In this document: piece after piece, positions 35,664 through 46,058 of the stretch
Position numbering within the stretch: position 1 is the first letter of the stretch
Layout of the letters: each line of letters begins with the position of its first letter
DNA from: Acidocella aquatica
GTDB taxonomy: Bacteria; Pseudomonadota; Alphaproteobacteria; Acetobacterales; Acetobacteraceae
Length of the DNA: 64,000 nucleotides
Direction of reading: 5' to 3'
Assembly (NCBI RefSeq): GCF_030160635.1
Contig: NZ_BSOS01000024.1
Span: 1 to 64,000, forward strand
Program-made: the position numbers and the translations under genes
Notes under the pieces: generated by a model
What the model was told of the DNA's origin: nothing
Seen by the model: the letters and a program-made list of their open reading frames with translations, nothing else
The model's database searches: none

Positions 35664-36101
35664 ATGTCCCTGTTTTTTGGCAAGCACGAGAATCGATTGG
35701 ACGTGAAGGGGCGGGTTTCCATCCCGGCGCCTTTCCGCGCGATTCTGAAGAGTGAGCCGGGGGCGATTCCGCTGGTTTTGTGTCCGTCGCATATCAAGGG
35801 CTGCATCGAGGCCTGGGCGCCTTCGGCTTATGCGGAGATGGCGCGCAAGGAGCTTAGCAAATATGACCGGCTGGACGCGGCCTATGACGAGACCGTCTCG
35901 CGCCTGTTCACCGATGCCTGGCAGTTGGAGACCGATAAGGAGGGGCGGATCATGCTGCCGCCCGGCGCGCTGGCGCTGACCGGGATTAAGGACGCGGTGG
36001 CGTTTTTTGGCCGGGGCGATAATTTTCATATCTGGGAGCCGTCGGCGGGGGCGGCGCATCTGGCGGCGGCGCGCGCGGCTGTGCCAGGAGGCCAGGCATG
36101 A
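35664..36101 (+). CDS. mraZ: Transcriptional regulator MraZ
   Basis: 145-aa first gene of the division/cell wall cluster. It has two SpoVT/AbrB-type repeats: the first with [16 protein letters not shown] and the second with [13 protein letters not shown]. MraZ is a DNA-binding repressor of its own promoter. ATG 35664 gives the family-typical start [13 protein letters not shown]; an in-frame ATG at 35637 would add nine residues and overlap the operator region. ATGA overlap with rsmH. Confidence 0.93.
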   Translation: MSLFFGKHENRLDVKGRVSIPAPFRAILKSEPGAIPLVLCPSHIKGCIEAWAPSAYAEMARKELSKYDRLDAAYDETVSRLFTDAWQLETDKEGRIMLPPGALALTGIKDAVAFFGRGDNFHIWEPSAGAAHLAAARAAVPGGQA

Positions 36102-37033
36102 ACAGCTTCTCTCATGTTCCGGTGATGCGCGATGAGGCGGTGGCGATGCTGCGCCCGCGCGGCGGCGGCGTTTATCTGGATGGCACGTTTGGCGGCGGCG
36201 GCTATGCGAAGGCGATTCTCGATGCCGCCGATTGCCGCCTGTTCGCCATTGACCGCGACCCGGCGGCGGTGGCGCGCGCGCTGGAGATGGCCGGTGAGTA
36301 TCCGGGCCGGTTGGAGATTTGCCAAGGCAGGATCAGCGAAATTTTAAAGCTATTGGGCGAGAGGGGAGTCGAGGCGCTGGATGGCGCGGTGTTTGATCTG
36401 GGCGTTTCTTCGTACCAGATCGACGATGCGGCGCGCGGATTTTCTTTTCGCCAGAGCGGGCCTTTGGACATGCAGATGGGCAGCGCGGAGATGACGGCGG
36501 CGACGCTCGTTAACACGCTACCCGAATCCGAACTCGCTGATATACTTTACCAGTTCGGGGATGAAAAAGCGTCCCGGCGGATTGCGAAAGCCGTTGTTGA
36601 GCGGCGGAAAGTAGAGAAATTTGTAACAACGGCGGATCTCGCCGGGGTGATACGGAGCGTTGTGCGGCCAGATAAATCGGGCATTGATCCCGCGACCAGG
36701 AGTTTTCAGGCGTTGCGCATTGCCGTGAATGATGAGCTTGGCGATATCGCGGCGGCGCTGGAGCAGGCGGCGGCGTTGCTGGCGCCGGGCGGGCGGCTGG
36801 TGGTGGTGAGTTTTCATTCGTTGGAAGACCGCATTGTGAAGCGGTTTTTCGCGCAGGAGAGCGGGCGCGCGCCCGGTGTGTCGCGCCATGATCCGGCGGG
36901 GATGCAGGGCGGCGCGAAGCCGCGGTTTAAATTGTTGACGAGCAATGCCGTGGGGCCGGGGGCGGCGGAGGTAAAGGCCAATCCGCGCGCGCGCAGCGCC
37001 AAGCTGCGGGCGATGGAAAGGCTGGCAGCATGA
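36098..37033 (+). CDS. rsmH: 16S rRNA (cytosine1402-N4)-methyltransferase
   Basis: 311-aa SAM-dependent enzyme methylating N4 of C1402 in 16S rRNA. The start [13 protein letters not shown] and the SAM-binding loop [10 protein letters not shown] are diagnostic. [19 protein letters not shown] and [13 protein letters not shown] are further family blocks. Length is typical. It overlaps mraZ and ftsL by 4 bp each. Confidence 0.96.
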   Translation: MNSFSHVPVMRDEAVAMLRPRGGGVYLDGTFGGGGYAKAILDAADCRLFAIDRDPAAVARALEMAGEYPGRLEICQGRISEILKLLGERGVEALDGAVFDLGVSSYQIDDAARGFSFRQSGPLDMQMGSAEMTAATLVNTLPESELADILYQFGDEKASRRIAKAVVERRKVEKFVTTADLAGVIRSVVRPDKSGIDPATRSFQALRIAVNDELGDIAAALEQAAALLAPGGRLVVVSFHSLEDRIVKRFFAQESGRAPGVSRHDPAGMQGGAKPRFKLLTSNAVGPGAAEVKANPRARSAKLRAMERLAA

Positions 37034-37791
37034 TCCGGCCGCTCACCTTGCTCAGCGCGATCTTGTTCTTTGTTTCGGGCGCGTATCTGTTTGTGGTGAA
37101 GCATCATGCGCAGATGCTCGATGACCAGATTGCCGCGGTGACGCAGGCGACCCGGCTGGACCAGCAGCGTATCCGCGTGTTGCAGGCGCAATGGGCGCTG
37201 GAGGCTGATCCCTCGCGTCTGGCCCAGCTCTCCACGCAGTTCACCACTTTGCAGCCGATGAAGCCGAACCAGCTTATGACGCTGGCGGCGCTTGGCAGCG
37301 CGTTGCCGGCGCCGGGCAGCGCGGCGCCGGGGCCTAACCCGCTGGATGCGGTGCCGGTGTTGCCGGTGGTGGCGCCCATGCCGGCGGCGGTGGCGTCAGC
37401 GGTGCAATCGGCTGGGCAAACAATGGTGCAACCGGCGGTGAAGATGGCGGGCGTGCAGCCGGTGGCGAAGGCGATGGTGCATCTCGCCCGGGCGCAGGGG
37501 GTTGTTGGTGCGGACAAGGCGGCGGTGCATCTCGCCAGCGCTGATGCGCAGCCGCGCAGCCTGCTGGGGCAGGCGCATATGGCGCATGTGCGGCATAACA
37601 AAGCCAGCGTGACGCATGAATATGCCCAGAACCGCCCGGCGTTCAGCGCGCAGCCGCTGGCGGCGGTCCGGCCGCCGATGGGGGCGCAGGTGATGTCGGT
37701 CCGCGCGGTGGCGCAGGCGGTGCCGATGGCTTCGGCGCAGGACGATGGGGGCTCGCTGCTGGGGATGGCGCAGAGCGGGAGCGGCAATTGA
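37030..37791 (+). CDS. ftsL: FtsL-like division protein with a long low-complexity C-terminal tail
   Basis: 253 aa, about twice the usual FtsL length. One transmembrane helix (~5-23) with a very short cytoplasmic end is followed by a periplasmic helix (~25-75: [24 protein letters not shown]...LAQLS) of the FtsL coiled-coil type. This ends in the conserved LQPMKPNQL region. Residues ~85-253 are a Pro/Ala/Val/His/Met-rich tail without predicted fold, containing two VHLA repeats. FtsL links FtsQ/B to activation of FtsWI. Identity rests on position between rsmH and ftsI and on topology. It ends in a TTGA overlap with ftsI. Confidence 0.82.
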   Translation: MIRPLTLLSAILFFVSGAYLFVVKHHAQMLDDQIAAVTQATRLDQQRIRVLQAQWALEADPSRLAQLSTQFTTLQPMKPNQLMTLAALGSALPAPGSAAPGPNPLDAVPVLPVVAPMPAAVASAVQSAGQTMVQPAVKMAGVQPVAKAMVHLARAQGVVGADKAAVHLASADAQPRSLLGQAHMAHVRHNKASVTHEYAQNRPAFSAQPLAAVRPPMGAQVMSVRAVAQAVPMASAQDDGGSLLGMAQSGSGN

Positions 37792-39830
37792 CACTGACTT
37801 TGCGGCCTGAGCCGCCGCCGCCGTCGCGCCGCAAGGGTGCGCCGGAGCGCGGTGCCGTGCCGATGATGGAGCATGTGCGGGTCACCTCGCCGGATCTGGA
37901 CCAGCGGGCGGCGCTGGAGAAGGCGCATGGGCGGCTGTTGATCGGCGCGTTGATGTTTGCCGTGCTGTTTGGCGCGCTGGCGCTGCGGCTGACCTATGCC
38001 ACCATCTGGCATCCGATTTTGCCGAGCCAGGCGCAGCTGGCGGCGATGCAGCCGGTGCTGGATGTGACGCCGCCGCCGCCGGGGCGCGCGGATATCACCG
38101 ACCGCAACGGCACGATTCTGGCGGTATCGCTGCCGGGGGCGGAGTTATATGCTGATCCGCGCCAGGTGCCCGACCCGGTGGGCGCGGCGGAGAAGCTGGC
38201 CACGGTGCTGACCGGGCTGGACGTGGCGGGGACGGAGAAGAAGCTCGCCTCGGGCAAGGATTTTGTGTATCTGGACCGCAAGTTGACGCCGCCCGAGGAG
38301 CTGGCGGTGAACCAGCTTGGTATTCCTGGCGTGTATTTTGAGGATGCCGAGAAGCGGCATTATCCCGATGGGGATCTGGCTTCGCATATTTTGGGCGGGG
38401 TCAGCGTCGGCGGGAACGGCATCGCGGGGGTGGAGGAGTATTTCAACCAGCGGCTGACCAGCGATCCGGCGCCGCTGGCGCTCTCCATCGATGCGGGGAT
38501 TCAGAGCATCGTGCATGATGAGCTGGCTTCGGCGGTGAAGGAGTTTCAGTCGCCGGGGGGCTGCGCGATTGTGATGAACGCGCATACCGGTGAGATTTTG
38601 GCGATGTCGAGCCTGCCGGATTATGATGTGAATGTTTATGGCACGGCAAACCCGAACAGCCAGTTCAATAAATGCGTCAATGGCGATTATGAGCCGGGCA
38701 GCGTGTTCAAGCTGCAGACCATTTCCATGGCGCTGGATTCGGGGATGATCCATTACTGGGATTATTTTGATACCACGCATCCGCTGCGCGTGGGGCGCTT
38801 TACCATCACGGATTTTGAGCCGGCGCATGTGTGGATGGCGGTGCCGCAGATTCTCAATGTGTCGTCCAACATCGGCGCGTCGCGGATTGCGACGATTTTG
38901 GGGCCGAAGATCGAGCAGGCGTGGCTGGCCAAGCAGGGGTTTTTCAAGCCGCTGAATGTGCAGCTGCCGGGGCCGCCGATGCCGCAATATCCGCCGCTGA
39001 GCCAGTGGGGGCTGGCGACGACGATGACGGTCTCGTTTGGCGCCGGCATCGCGGTGAGCCCGCTGCATCTGGTGACCGGGGTGCTGCCGATTGTGAACGG
39101 CGGCATCCGGTATGACCCGACGCTGCTGGCGGTGGACCCGAGCGGGCCGCAGCCGCAGGGGGTGCGGGTGATGCAGCAGAGCACCTCGGACATGATGCGC
39201 AAGCTGATGACCAATGTGGTGCTCTCGGGCACCGGCACCTTTGCTTCGGTGCCGGGCTATGTGGTGGGCGGCAAGACCGGGACGGCGCAGGTGGTGGGGC
39301 CGAACGGGCGGTATCTGCTGCATACGAATAATGCCTCGTTCATGGCGGCGTTCCCGATGCAGGACCCGCAATATGTGATCTATGTGCTGGTGTTGCAGCC
39401 GCATGCGGATGCGACGACGCACGGATTTACCACGGGCGGGTATATCGCGGCGCCCGCGGTGGCGCGGATTATCGCGCGGATTGGGCCGATGCTGGGTATT
39501 TTGCCGGCGGCGGGCGACCAGCTGGCGGCGCTGGATGCGGCCTGGACCGTGCCGTTGCAACCCGCGCCGCCGCCGGGCAAGGCGGCGCTGGGGCCGGGGA
39601 ATCCGCTGCCGCCGGGGGCGAATGCGTTTGCCTATGAATTGCTGGGCGAGAAGCCGCCGGCGGCGCCCGCGCAGCCTGCACCGGGGAAGGCGGCCAGCGC
39701 GCCGGCGCCGCTGCTCTCGGCCTCGCATGCCAGCCACCGCGCGCATAACGGTGTGATGGCGCCCGTGTATCCGCTGCCGGGCAGCCATATGACGCAACGT
39801 GAGAGCGGGGCTGGGCATGAGGAGTCCTGA
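37788..39830 (+). CDS. ftsI: Septal peptidoglycan transpeptidase PBP3
   Basis: 680-aa class B penicillin-binding protein that cross-links septal peptidoglycan with FtsW. It has a Pro-rich cytoplasmic N terminus, a transmembrane helix (~49-68), a PBP dimer domain and a transpeptidase domain. Active-site motifs are Ser305-V-F-K308, SSN (359-361) and KTGT (Lys496). The last ~105 residues are a Pro/Ala-rich periplasmic tail, beyond normal FtsI length. It begins at TTG 37788, overlapping the ftsL stop, with GGGAG 6 nt upstream. Confidence 0.95.
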   Translation: MTLTLRPEPPPPSRRKGAPERGAVPMMEHVRVTSPDLDQRAALEKAHGRLLIGALMFAVLFGALALRLTYATIWHPILPSQAQLAAMQPVLDVTPPPPGRADITDRNGTILAVSLPGAELYADPRQVPDPVGAAEKLATVLTGLDVAGTEKKLASGKDFVYLDRKLTPPEELAVNQLGIPGVYFEDAEKRHYPDGDLASHILGGVSVGGNGIAGVEEYFNQRLTSDPAPLALSIDAGIQSIVHDELASAVKEFQSPGGCAIVMNAHTGEILAMSSLPDYDVNVYGTANPNSQFNKCVNGDYEPGSVFKLQTISMALDSGMIHYWDYFDTTHPLRVGRFTITDFEPAHVWMAVPQILNVSSNIGASRIATILGPKIEQAWLAKQGFFKPLNVQLPGPPMPQYPPLSQWGLATTMTVSFGAGIAVSPLHLVTGVLPIVNGGIRYDPTLLAVDPSGPQPQGVRVMQQSTSDMMRKLMTNVVLSGTGTFASVPGYVVGGKTGTAQVVGPNGRYLLHTNNASFMAAFPMQDPQYVIYVLVLQPHADATTHGFTTGGYIAAPAVARIIARIGPMLGILPAAGDQLAALDAAWTVPLQPAPPPGKAALGPGNPLPPGANAFAYELLGEKPPAAPAQPAPGKAASAPAPLLSASHASHRAHNGVMAPVYPLPGSHMTQRESGAGHEES

Positions 39831-39831
39831 A

Positions 39832-41217
39832 TTGAACGGGGTGAGCGGCATAACGGCTGACAGCCGGGCGGTGCGGCCGGGGTTTTTGTTCGTGGCGCTG
39901 CCGGGGGTTAAGGCGGATGGCCGGCGCTATATCGCCGAGGCGGTGCAACGCGGCGCCGTGGCTGTGTTGGCGCCGGAGGGAACGAGCTGGCCGCCTGGCG
40001 TGCCGCCGCGCCCGCTCTATTGCGCGGCCGAGCCGCGCGCGCGGCTGGCGGAGCTGGCGGTGGAGCTGGCGGGCAAGATGCCCGAGCGGCTGGTCGCGGT
40101 GACGGGGACCAACGGCAAGACCAGCACGGTGGATTTTCTGCGGCAGATTCTGGCCGCGGCGGGGCGCGAGGCGGCGTCGCTGGGGACGCTGGGGGTGATC
40201 GCGCCGGGGGTTCCGGTGAGCGGTTCGCTCACGACGCCCGACCCGGTGACGCTGGCGAACACGCTGGCGATGCTGGCGGCGCGGAAGTTTACCGATGTGG
40301 CGCTGGAGGCCTCCAGCCACGGGATCGAGCAGTGCCGCTTGGATGGGCTGCGCTTTGCCGCCGCGGGGTTCACCAATCTGACGCGCGACCATCTCGACTA
40401 TCACGGCTCGATGGATGCCTACCGGGCGGCGAAGCTGCGGCTGTTCGAGGTGTTGCTGCCGCGCGGGGCGGTGGCCGTGGCGATGGCGGATATGGAGGCG
40501 CAGACGCTGGCGCTCCTGCGCGAGATCGCGGCGCGGCGCGGGCTGGAATTCAGGGCCGTGGGCGTCTCGCGCGTGGAGGCGCGGCCCGATGGGCAGGTTG
40601 TGCATACGCAGGGGCGGCAGGTGAGCCTGCATCTGCCGGGGCGCTTTCAGGCGGATAACGCGGTGCTGGCAGCGGCGTTGGCCGAGGCGGTGGGCGTGGC
40701 CGGGGCGGTTGAGTATTTGCCGCAATTGCAAGGGGTTCGGGGGCGGCTTGAACGCGCGCTGGTGTTGGATAACGGCGCGGCGGCCTATGTGGATTATGCG
40801 CATACGCCCGATGCGATCGCGCGGGTTTTGAGCGCGCTGCGTCCGCATGCCGCCGGACGGCTGGTGATTGTGTTTGGCGCGGGCGGCGACCGGGATGCGG
40901 GCAAGCGGCCGTTGATGGGCGAGCAGGCGGCGAGGCTGGCGGATGTGGCGATTGTGACCGATGACAATCCGCGCAGCGAGGACCCGGCGCTGATCCGCGC
41001 GGCGATTATGGCGGCATGCCCGGGCGGGATTGAGATTGGCGACCGGCGGGAGGCGATTGCCGCCGGGCTGAGCGCGCTGCGCGCCGGGGATGTTTTGGTG
41101 GTGGCCGGGAAAGGCCATGAGCAGGGGCAGATTGTGCAGGGGGAGGTGATACCTTTTGACGATGCCGCGGTGATCCGCGCGCTGGGCGCCGCGCCCCAGA
41201 CAGGGACGCCGCTGTGA
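39832..41217 (+). CDS. murE: UDP-MurNAc-L-Ala-D-Glu:meso-diaminopimelate ligase
   Basis: 461-aa Mur ligase adding the third stem-peptide residue. ATP loop TGTNGKTS (91-98); SSHGIEQ and the carbamylated-Lys region are present; DNPR (378-381), followed by SEDP, is the signature for meso-DAP selection. TTG 39832 is chosen because GGAGT is 6 nt upstream; ATG 39817 is in frame but overlaps ftsI and lacks a ribosome site. The resulting start MNGVSGITADSR matches the family. GTGA overlap with murF. Confidence 0.95.
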   Translation: MNGVSGITADSRAVRPGFLFVALPGVKADGRRYIAEAVQRGAVAVLAPEGTSWPPGVPPRPLYCAAEPRARLAELAVELAGKMPERLVAVTGTNGKTSTVDFLRQILAAAGREAASLGTLGVIAPGVPVSGSLTTPDPVTLANTLAMLAARKFTDVALEASSHGIEQCRLDGLRFAAAGFTNLTRDHLDYHGSMDAYRAAKLRLFEVLLPRGAVAVAMADMEAQTLALLREIAARRGLEFRAVGVSRVEARPDGQVVHTQGRQVSLHLPGRFQADNAVLAAALAEAVGVAGAVEYLPQLQGVRGRLERALVLDNGAAAYVDYAHTPDAIARVLSALRPHAAGRLVIVFGAGGDRDAGKRPLMGEQAARLADVAIVTDDNPRSEDPALIRAAIMAACPGGIEIGDRREAIAAGLSALRAGDVLVVAGKGHEQGQIVQGEVIPFDDAAVIRALGAAPQTGTPL

Positions 41218-42557
41218 GCGCGCTTTGGAGCGCGGCTGAATTGCGCGCGGTGTTTGGCGTGGATGTTGGCCGCGATGTGAGCGGGATCAGCATCGATACG
41301 CGCACGCTGGCGCCGGGAGATTTGTTCGTGGCGCTGCGCGGCGAGCGCGATGGGCATGAGTTTGTCGAAGCCGCGTTTGCCAAGGGGGCGGCGGCGGCGC
41401 TGGTCTCAAAGCCCATGCCGGGCCGGGTGATTGTGGTGGCGGATACGCTGCGGGCGCTGGAGCGTCTGGGCGGGGCGGCGCGGGCGCGGGCGGGCGCGAA
41501 GATTGTGGCGGTGACGGGGAGCGTGGGCAAGACCACCACCAAGGAGATGCTGCGCCGGACTTTATGCGCGTTTGGGCCGGTGCATGCCGCCGAGGCGAGT
41601 TTCAACAACCATATCGGGGTGCCGCTCACCCTGGCGCGGATGCCGGGGGATGCGGCGTTCGGGGTGTTTGAGATCGGGATGAACCATCCGGGCGAGATCG
41701 CGCCGCTGGTGGCGCTGGTACAGCCGGATGTGGCGATTATCACCTGCGTGGACCGGGCGCATCTCGGGTTGATGGGCTCCGAGGAGGCGATCGCGCGCGA
41801 GAAGGCGGCGGTGTTTTCGGGGCTGGTGCCGGGCGGGACGGCGGTTTTGCCGGGGGATTCGATGTTTCTGCCGCTGCTGCGCGCGGCGGTGCCGGTGGGG
41901 TGCCGGGCGCTGGTGTTTGGCGAGGGCGCTGTGGATGCGCGGCTGGTTGAGTTGAAGAATTCGGCGGAAGCCTCTGAGATTGCAGCCGAAATTGATGGCG
42001 TTCCGGTGTGGTTCGGGCTGGCGGCGCCGGGGCGGCATATGGCGATGAACGCGCTTTCAGTGTTGGCGGCGGCGGCGGGGCTGGGGCTGGACCTGGCGCG
42101 CGCGGCGGCGGCGCTGGATGGGTTTGCGCCGTTCTCCGGCCGGGGCGCGCGGCGGAGGATTGCTGTGCCGGGCGGGGCGGCGGTGCTGCTCGATGAGAGC
42201 TACAATGCCTCGGGGGCCTCCATGCGCGCGGCGCTGGCGGTGCTGGCGTTGCAACCTGGGCGGCATGTGGCCGTGCTGGGGGACATGCTGGAGTTAGGGG
42301 ATTTTGCGCAGGGTGAGCATTTAGCACTTTTGCCGGCGGTTTTGGCAGGCGCGGACAGTGTTTTTACGTGCGGCGCGCATAGCAAGGCTTTGTTCGACTC
42401 GCTGCCGCGGTCCAAGCAGGGCGCGCATGCAGCTGACGCCGCCACCCTGGCGCCGCTGGTGAAAGCCGCATTGCGCGCGGGGGACACTGTGCTGGTGAAG
42501 GGCAGTTACGGCAGCCGCATGCGTGATGTTATCTCGGTTCTGGAAAGCCCCGCCTGA
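41214..42557 (+). CDS. murF: UDP-MurNAc-tripeptide:D-Ala-D-Ala ligase
   Basis: 447-aa Mur ligase that attaches D-Ala-D-Ala to complete the pentapeptide in the cytoplasm. ATP loop GSVGKTT (102-108). [11 protein letters not shown] and [15 protein letters not shown] are MurF-specific blocks. It starts at GTG 41214 overlapping the murE stop, and its TGA shares a base with the mraY ATG. Confidence 0.95.
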   Translation: MSALWSAAELRAVFGVDVGRDVSGISIDTRTLAPGDLFVALRGERDGHEFVEAAFAKGAAAALVSKPMPGRVIVVADTLRALERLGGAARARAGAKIVAVTGSVGKTTTKEMLRRTLCAFGPVHAAEASFNNHIGVPLTLARMPGDAAFGVFEIGMNHPGEIAPLVALVQPDVAIITCVDRAHLGLMGSEEAIAREKAAVFSGLVPGGTAVLPGDSMFLPLLRAAVPVGCRALVFGEGAVDARLVELKNSAEASEIAAEIDGVPVWFGLAAPGRHMAMNALSVLAAAAGLGLDLARAAAALDGFAPFSGRGARRRIAVPGGAAVLLDESYNASGASMRAALAVLALQPGRHVAVLGDMLELGDFAQGEHLALLPAVLAGADSVFTCGAHSKALFDSLPRSKQGAHAADAATLAPLVKAALRAGDTVLVKGSYGSRMRDVISVLESPA

Positions 42558-43645
42558 TGTTGTATGCGATTCTCTTCCCCTTGGCTGGGCATGTGCATGT
42601 GTTCAACCTGTTCCGCTACATTAGCTTCCGGGCGGGCGGGGCGTGCCTGACGGCGCTGATTATCAGCTTCTGGGCCGGGCCGAAGGTGATCCGGTATCTG
42701 AAGTCGGTGCAGCGGCATGGGCAGCCGATCCGCACGGATGGGCCGGAGCGGCATCTGATCGAGAAAAAGGGCACGCCGACCATGGGCGGGGTGCTGATTT
42801 TGATCGCGATGGGGCTCTCGACGCTGATCTGGGCGGATCTGCGCAACGGCTATATCTGGGCGAGCCTGCTGGTGACCTTCGGGTATGGCGGCATTGGCTT
42901 CGCCGATGATTTCCTGAAGCTGACGAGGCGCAACACCAAGGGGGTCTCCGGCCGGGTGAAGCTGGCGGCGCAGGCGGCGATCGGGCTGGTGGCGGCGGTT
43001 TGGATGCTGGCGCTGATGCCAGCGCCGCTGGGCACCGAGCTGGCGCTGCCGATGTTGAAAAACGTGCTGATACCCTTTGGCCTGCTGTTCCCGCTGGTGG
43101 CGATGTTCGTGATGATGGGCGCCTCCAATGCGGTGAACCTGACCGATGGGCTGGACGGGCTGGCGATTGTGCCGGCGATGATCGCCGCGGCGGTGTTCGG
43201 GCTGATCGCGTATCTGGTGGGGAACAAGATTTTTGCCGGGTATCTGGAGATTAATTTTATTCCCGGATCAGGCGAGCTGACCGTGTTTCTCTCCGCGCTG
43301 ATTGGCGCGGGGCTGGGGTTTTTGTGGTTCAACGCGCCGCCGGCGGCGGTGTTCATGGGCGATACGGGCTCGCTCTCGCTGGGCGGGGCGCTGGGCGCGG
43401 TGGCGGTGGCGACGAAGAACGAGATCGTGCTGGCGATTGTCGGCGGGTTGTTCGTGGTGGAGACGGTCTCGGTCATCGTGCAGGTGTTCTGGTATAAGCG
43501 CACGGGGCGGCGGGTGTTCCTGATGGCGCCGCTGCACCACCATTTTGAGAAAAAGGGCTGGGCGGAGCCGACGATTGTGATCCGGTTCTGGATTATCGCC
43601 ATGATCCTGGGGCTGGTGGGCCTGGCCACGTTGAAAATACGATGA
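42557..43645 (+). CDS. mraY: Phospho-MurNAc-pentapeptide transferase
   Basis: 362-aa polytopic membrane enzyme that transfers phospho-MurNAc-pentapeptide to undecaprenyl phosphate, giving lipid I. Motifs [33 protein letters not shown] and HHHFEKKGW are all present, including the catalytic aspartates and the His cluster. About ten membrane spans. ATGA overlap with murD. Confidence 0.97.
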   Translation: MLYAILFPLAGHVHVFNLFRYISFRAGGACLTALIISFWAGPKVIRYLKSVQRHGQPIRTDGPERHLIEKKGTPTMGGVLILIAMGLSTLIWADLRNGYIWASLLVTFGYGGIGFADDFLKLTRRNTKGVSGRVKLAAQAAIGLVAAVWMLALMPAPLGTELALPMLKNVLIPFGLLFPLVAMFVMMGASNAVNLTDGLDGLAIVPAMIAAAVFGLIAYLVGNKIFAGYLEINFIPGSGELTVFLSALIGAGLGFLWFNAPPAAVFMGDTGSLSLGGALGAVAVATKNEIVLAIVGGLFVVETVSVIVQVFWYKRTGRRVFLMAPLHHHFEKKGWAEPTIVIRFWIIAMILGLVGLATLKIR

Positions 43646-44937
43646 ATTACGCTCCGGTATTTGCTGGGATGCGCTTTGCCGTGCTGGGGCTGGGCCGGGC
43701 GGGGCTGCCCGCGGCCCGGGCGCTGCGCGATATGGGGGCGCAGGTGTTTGTCTGGGATGACGCGGCGGGCGCGCGCAGGGCGGCGGTTGGGTTTGAGGTG
43801 GCGAAACCTTCCGAGGTGCCGGGCAGGGTGGACGCGCTGGTGATTTCGCCCGGGATCGCGCACAGATTGCCCAAGGCGCATGAGCAGGCGGCATGGGCGC
43901 TGGCGCATGGGGTGCCGGTGCTCACTGATGCGGAGTTGTTGTTCCGCGCGGTAAGGGGCAGCGGGAGCCGGGCGCGGTTTGTGGGGATTACCGGGACAAA
44001 CGGGAAATCGACCACCACGGCGCTGCTGGCGCATATTCTGGATGCGGCAGGGGTGCCCAGCGCGGCGGGGGCGAATCTGGGGCCGGCGGCGCTGAGCCTG
44101 CCGCTGTTGCCGGACAACGGCGTTTATGTGCTCGAAATGTCGAGCTATATGTTGGAGAGACTCGCCAGCCTGCGCTTCGATGTCGCGGTTATGCTGAATT
44201 TATCCCCCGATCATCTGGACCGCCATGGCGACATGGCAGGTTATGCCGCCGCCAAGCGCGAGATTTTCGCGCGCCAGGATGCGGAATGCGTGGCGGTGGT
44301 TGGCGTGGATGATGAATTCTCGCGCGAGATGGCGGATTGGCTGGATGGCCAGGCGGCGCGCGTGGTGCGGGTTTCGGGCGTGGGCGGCGTGAGCAGGGCG
44401 CGGGCGTTGCCGGGTGAGCATAACGCGCAGAATGCGGCGGGGGCGGCGGCGGCGGCGCGGGCGCTGGGGGTGGACGGCACGGCGATTGCGCGGGGGATTG
44501 AGAGCTTCCCCGGACTGGCGCACCGGCAGCAGGATGTCGCGCTGCGCGAGGGGGTGCGGTTCATCAACGACAGCAAGGCGACCAATGCCGACGCGGCGGC
44601 CCGGGCCATGGGCTGTTATGCGCGCTTTGTGTGGATTGCGGGCGGTGTGGGCAAGGCGGGCGGGATTGACGCGCTGGTGCCGTATTTTTCACGCATTGAG
44701 AAGGCGTTTTTGATCGGGCGCGATGGGCCGGCGTTCGCGCGGACATTGAGCGCGCATGGCGTGGCGAACGATATTGCGGGGACGCTGGAGACGGCGGTGC
44801 CCTTGGCGTTTGAGGCGGCGAAGGCGAGCGGGGCGGAGGTGGTGCTGTTCTCGCCGGCGGCCGCCAGTTTTGACCAGTTTGTGGATTTTGAGGCGCGCGG
44901 CTCGCGGTTTGCCGCGTTGGCAAGGGGGGGCGTGTAA
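43642..44937 (+). CDS. murD: UDP-MurNAc-L-alanine:D-glutamate ligase
   Basis: 431-aa Mur ligase for the second stem residue. The N-terminal Rossmann-like domain has [15 protein letters not shown]. The ATP loop is [23 protein letters not shown] and [12 protein letters not shown] are conserved, and [14 protein letters not shown] is the C-terminal block. TAATG junction with ftsW. Confidence 0.95.
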   Translation: MNYAPVFAGMRFAVLGLGRAGLPAARALRDMGAQVFVWDDAAGARRAAVGFEVAKPSEVPGRVDALVISPGIAHRLPKAHEQAAWALAHGVPVLTDAELLFRAVRGSGSRARFVGITGTNGKSTTTALLAHILDAAGVPSAAGANLGPAALSLPLLPDNGVYVLEMSSYMLERLASLRFDVAVMLNLSPDHLDRHGDMAGYAAAKREIFARQDAECVAVVGVDDEFSREMADWLDGQAARVVRVSGVGGVSRARALPGEHNAQNAAGAAAAARALGVDGTAIARGIESFPGLAHRQQDVALREGVRFINDSKATNADAAARAMGCYARFVWIAGGVGKAGGIDALVPYFSRIEKAFLIGRDGPAFARTLSAHGVANDIAGTLETAVPLAFEAAKASGAEVVLFSPAAASFDQFVDFEARGSRFAALARGGV

Positions 44938-46058
44938 TGCCGCCGCTCTCGCGCGCCGATACATCGGTGATCGGCCGCTGGTGGTGGAGCGTGGACCGGG
45001 TGACGCTGCTGGCGCTCGCGGTGCTGATCGGCATTGGCTATGTGCTGGCGCTGGCGGCGACGCCGGGGATCTCGATGCGCCTGACCGACCCGCATACGAT
45101 GGCGATGGTCCGGCAGATTTTCTTTCTCGCCATGGGGGGCGGGGTGATGCTTGGCATGTCGATGCTCTCGCTGCGGCAGGTGAAGCTGAGCGCGCTGGGG
45201 CTGGGGATTGTGTTCTTCTTCCTCACCGGCTTCACGCTGGTGCATGGCGTGGAGGTGGATGGCGCGCACCGGTGGATTTCACTGCCCGGGTTCACCATTC
45301 AGCCGAGCGAGTTTTTGCGGCCTGGGTTTATCATCATCACCGCCTGGCTGATTGCGGAATCGCGGCGCACGCCGGGGTTTCCGGGCAAGCGGGCGGCGCT
45401 GGGAGTGTTTTTGATCACCGCGCTGATGCTGAAAATGCAGCCCGATATCGGCATGACGTTTTTGTTCACCATGGTGGTGTTCTCGCAGTTTTATCTCGAC
45501 GGGATGGAAGTGAAATGGGTGGGCGTGGCCGCAGCGCTCGTGGTGCTCGCGTTTATCGGCGCGTTCATGTTCATCAGCCATGTGCACACGCGCGTTGAAT
45601 TGTTTCTGCATCCGACGAAAACCTCGGCGTATCAGGCGCTGACCGCGCTCTCGGCGTTTGGCAATGGCGGGATGTTTGGCCTGGGGCCGGGCGAGGGGCA
45701 GGTTAAGCATTATCTGCCCGATGCGCGGGCGGATTTTGTGTTTGCCGTGGCGGGGGAAGAGTTTGGGCTGTTTTTTTGCGGGTTCATTATTTTTGTGTTC
45801 GCCTCGATTGTGATGCGTGCGCTGGTGCGCCTGCTGGCGGAGCCGAATTTGTTCGTGGTGCTGGCGGCGGGCGGGTTGATCGTGGGGTTTGGGCTGCAGG
45901 CGTTCGTGAATATGGCCTCTTCGCTCTCGCTGATTCCGACCAAGGGGATGACGCTGCCGTTTATTTCATATGGTGGCAGTTCGGTGCTGGCGATTTCGAT
46001 TCAGATGGGGTTTTTGCTGGCGCTGACGCGCAAGCGCCATCAGGGGGATTATACATGA
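44937..46058 (+). CDS. ftsW: Septal peptidoglycan glycosyltransferase FtsW (SEDS)
   Basis: 373-aa SEDS-family membrane protein, ~10 spans, that polymerises lipid II at the septum with FtsI. Conserved blocks: GAHRWISLPGFTIQPSEFLRP, KMQPDIG and the C-terminal PFISYGGSS. The extracytoplasmic loop aspartate needed for activity is in the expected region. ATGA overlap with murG. Confidence 0.95.
   Translation: MPPLSRADTSVIGRWWWSVDRVTLLALAVLIGIGYVLALAATPGISMRLTDPHTMAMVRQIFFLAMGGGVMLGMSMLSLRQVKLSALGLGIVFFFLTGFTLVHGVEVDGAHRWISLPGFTIQPSEFLRPGFIIITAWLIAESRRTPGFPGKRAALGVFLITALMLKMQPDIGMTFLFTMVVFSQFYLDGMEVKWVGVAAALVVLAFIGAFMFISHVHTRVELFLHPTKTSAYQALTALSAFGNGGMFGLGPGEGQVKHYLPDARADFVFAVAGEEFGLFFCGFIIFVFASIVMRALVRLLAEPNLFVVLAAGGLIVGFGLQAFVNMASSLSLIPTKGMTLPFISYGGSSVLAISIQMGFLLALTRKRHQGDYT

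Noticed and set aside
39469-41118. Long Arg/Pro/His-rich antisense frame opposite ftsI-murE
   Set aside because: Low-complexity translation of GC-rich antisense; the sense genes have full catalytic motifs.
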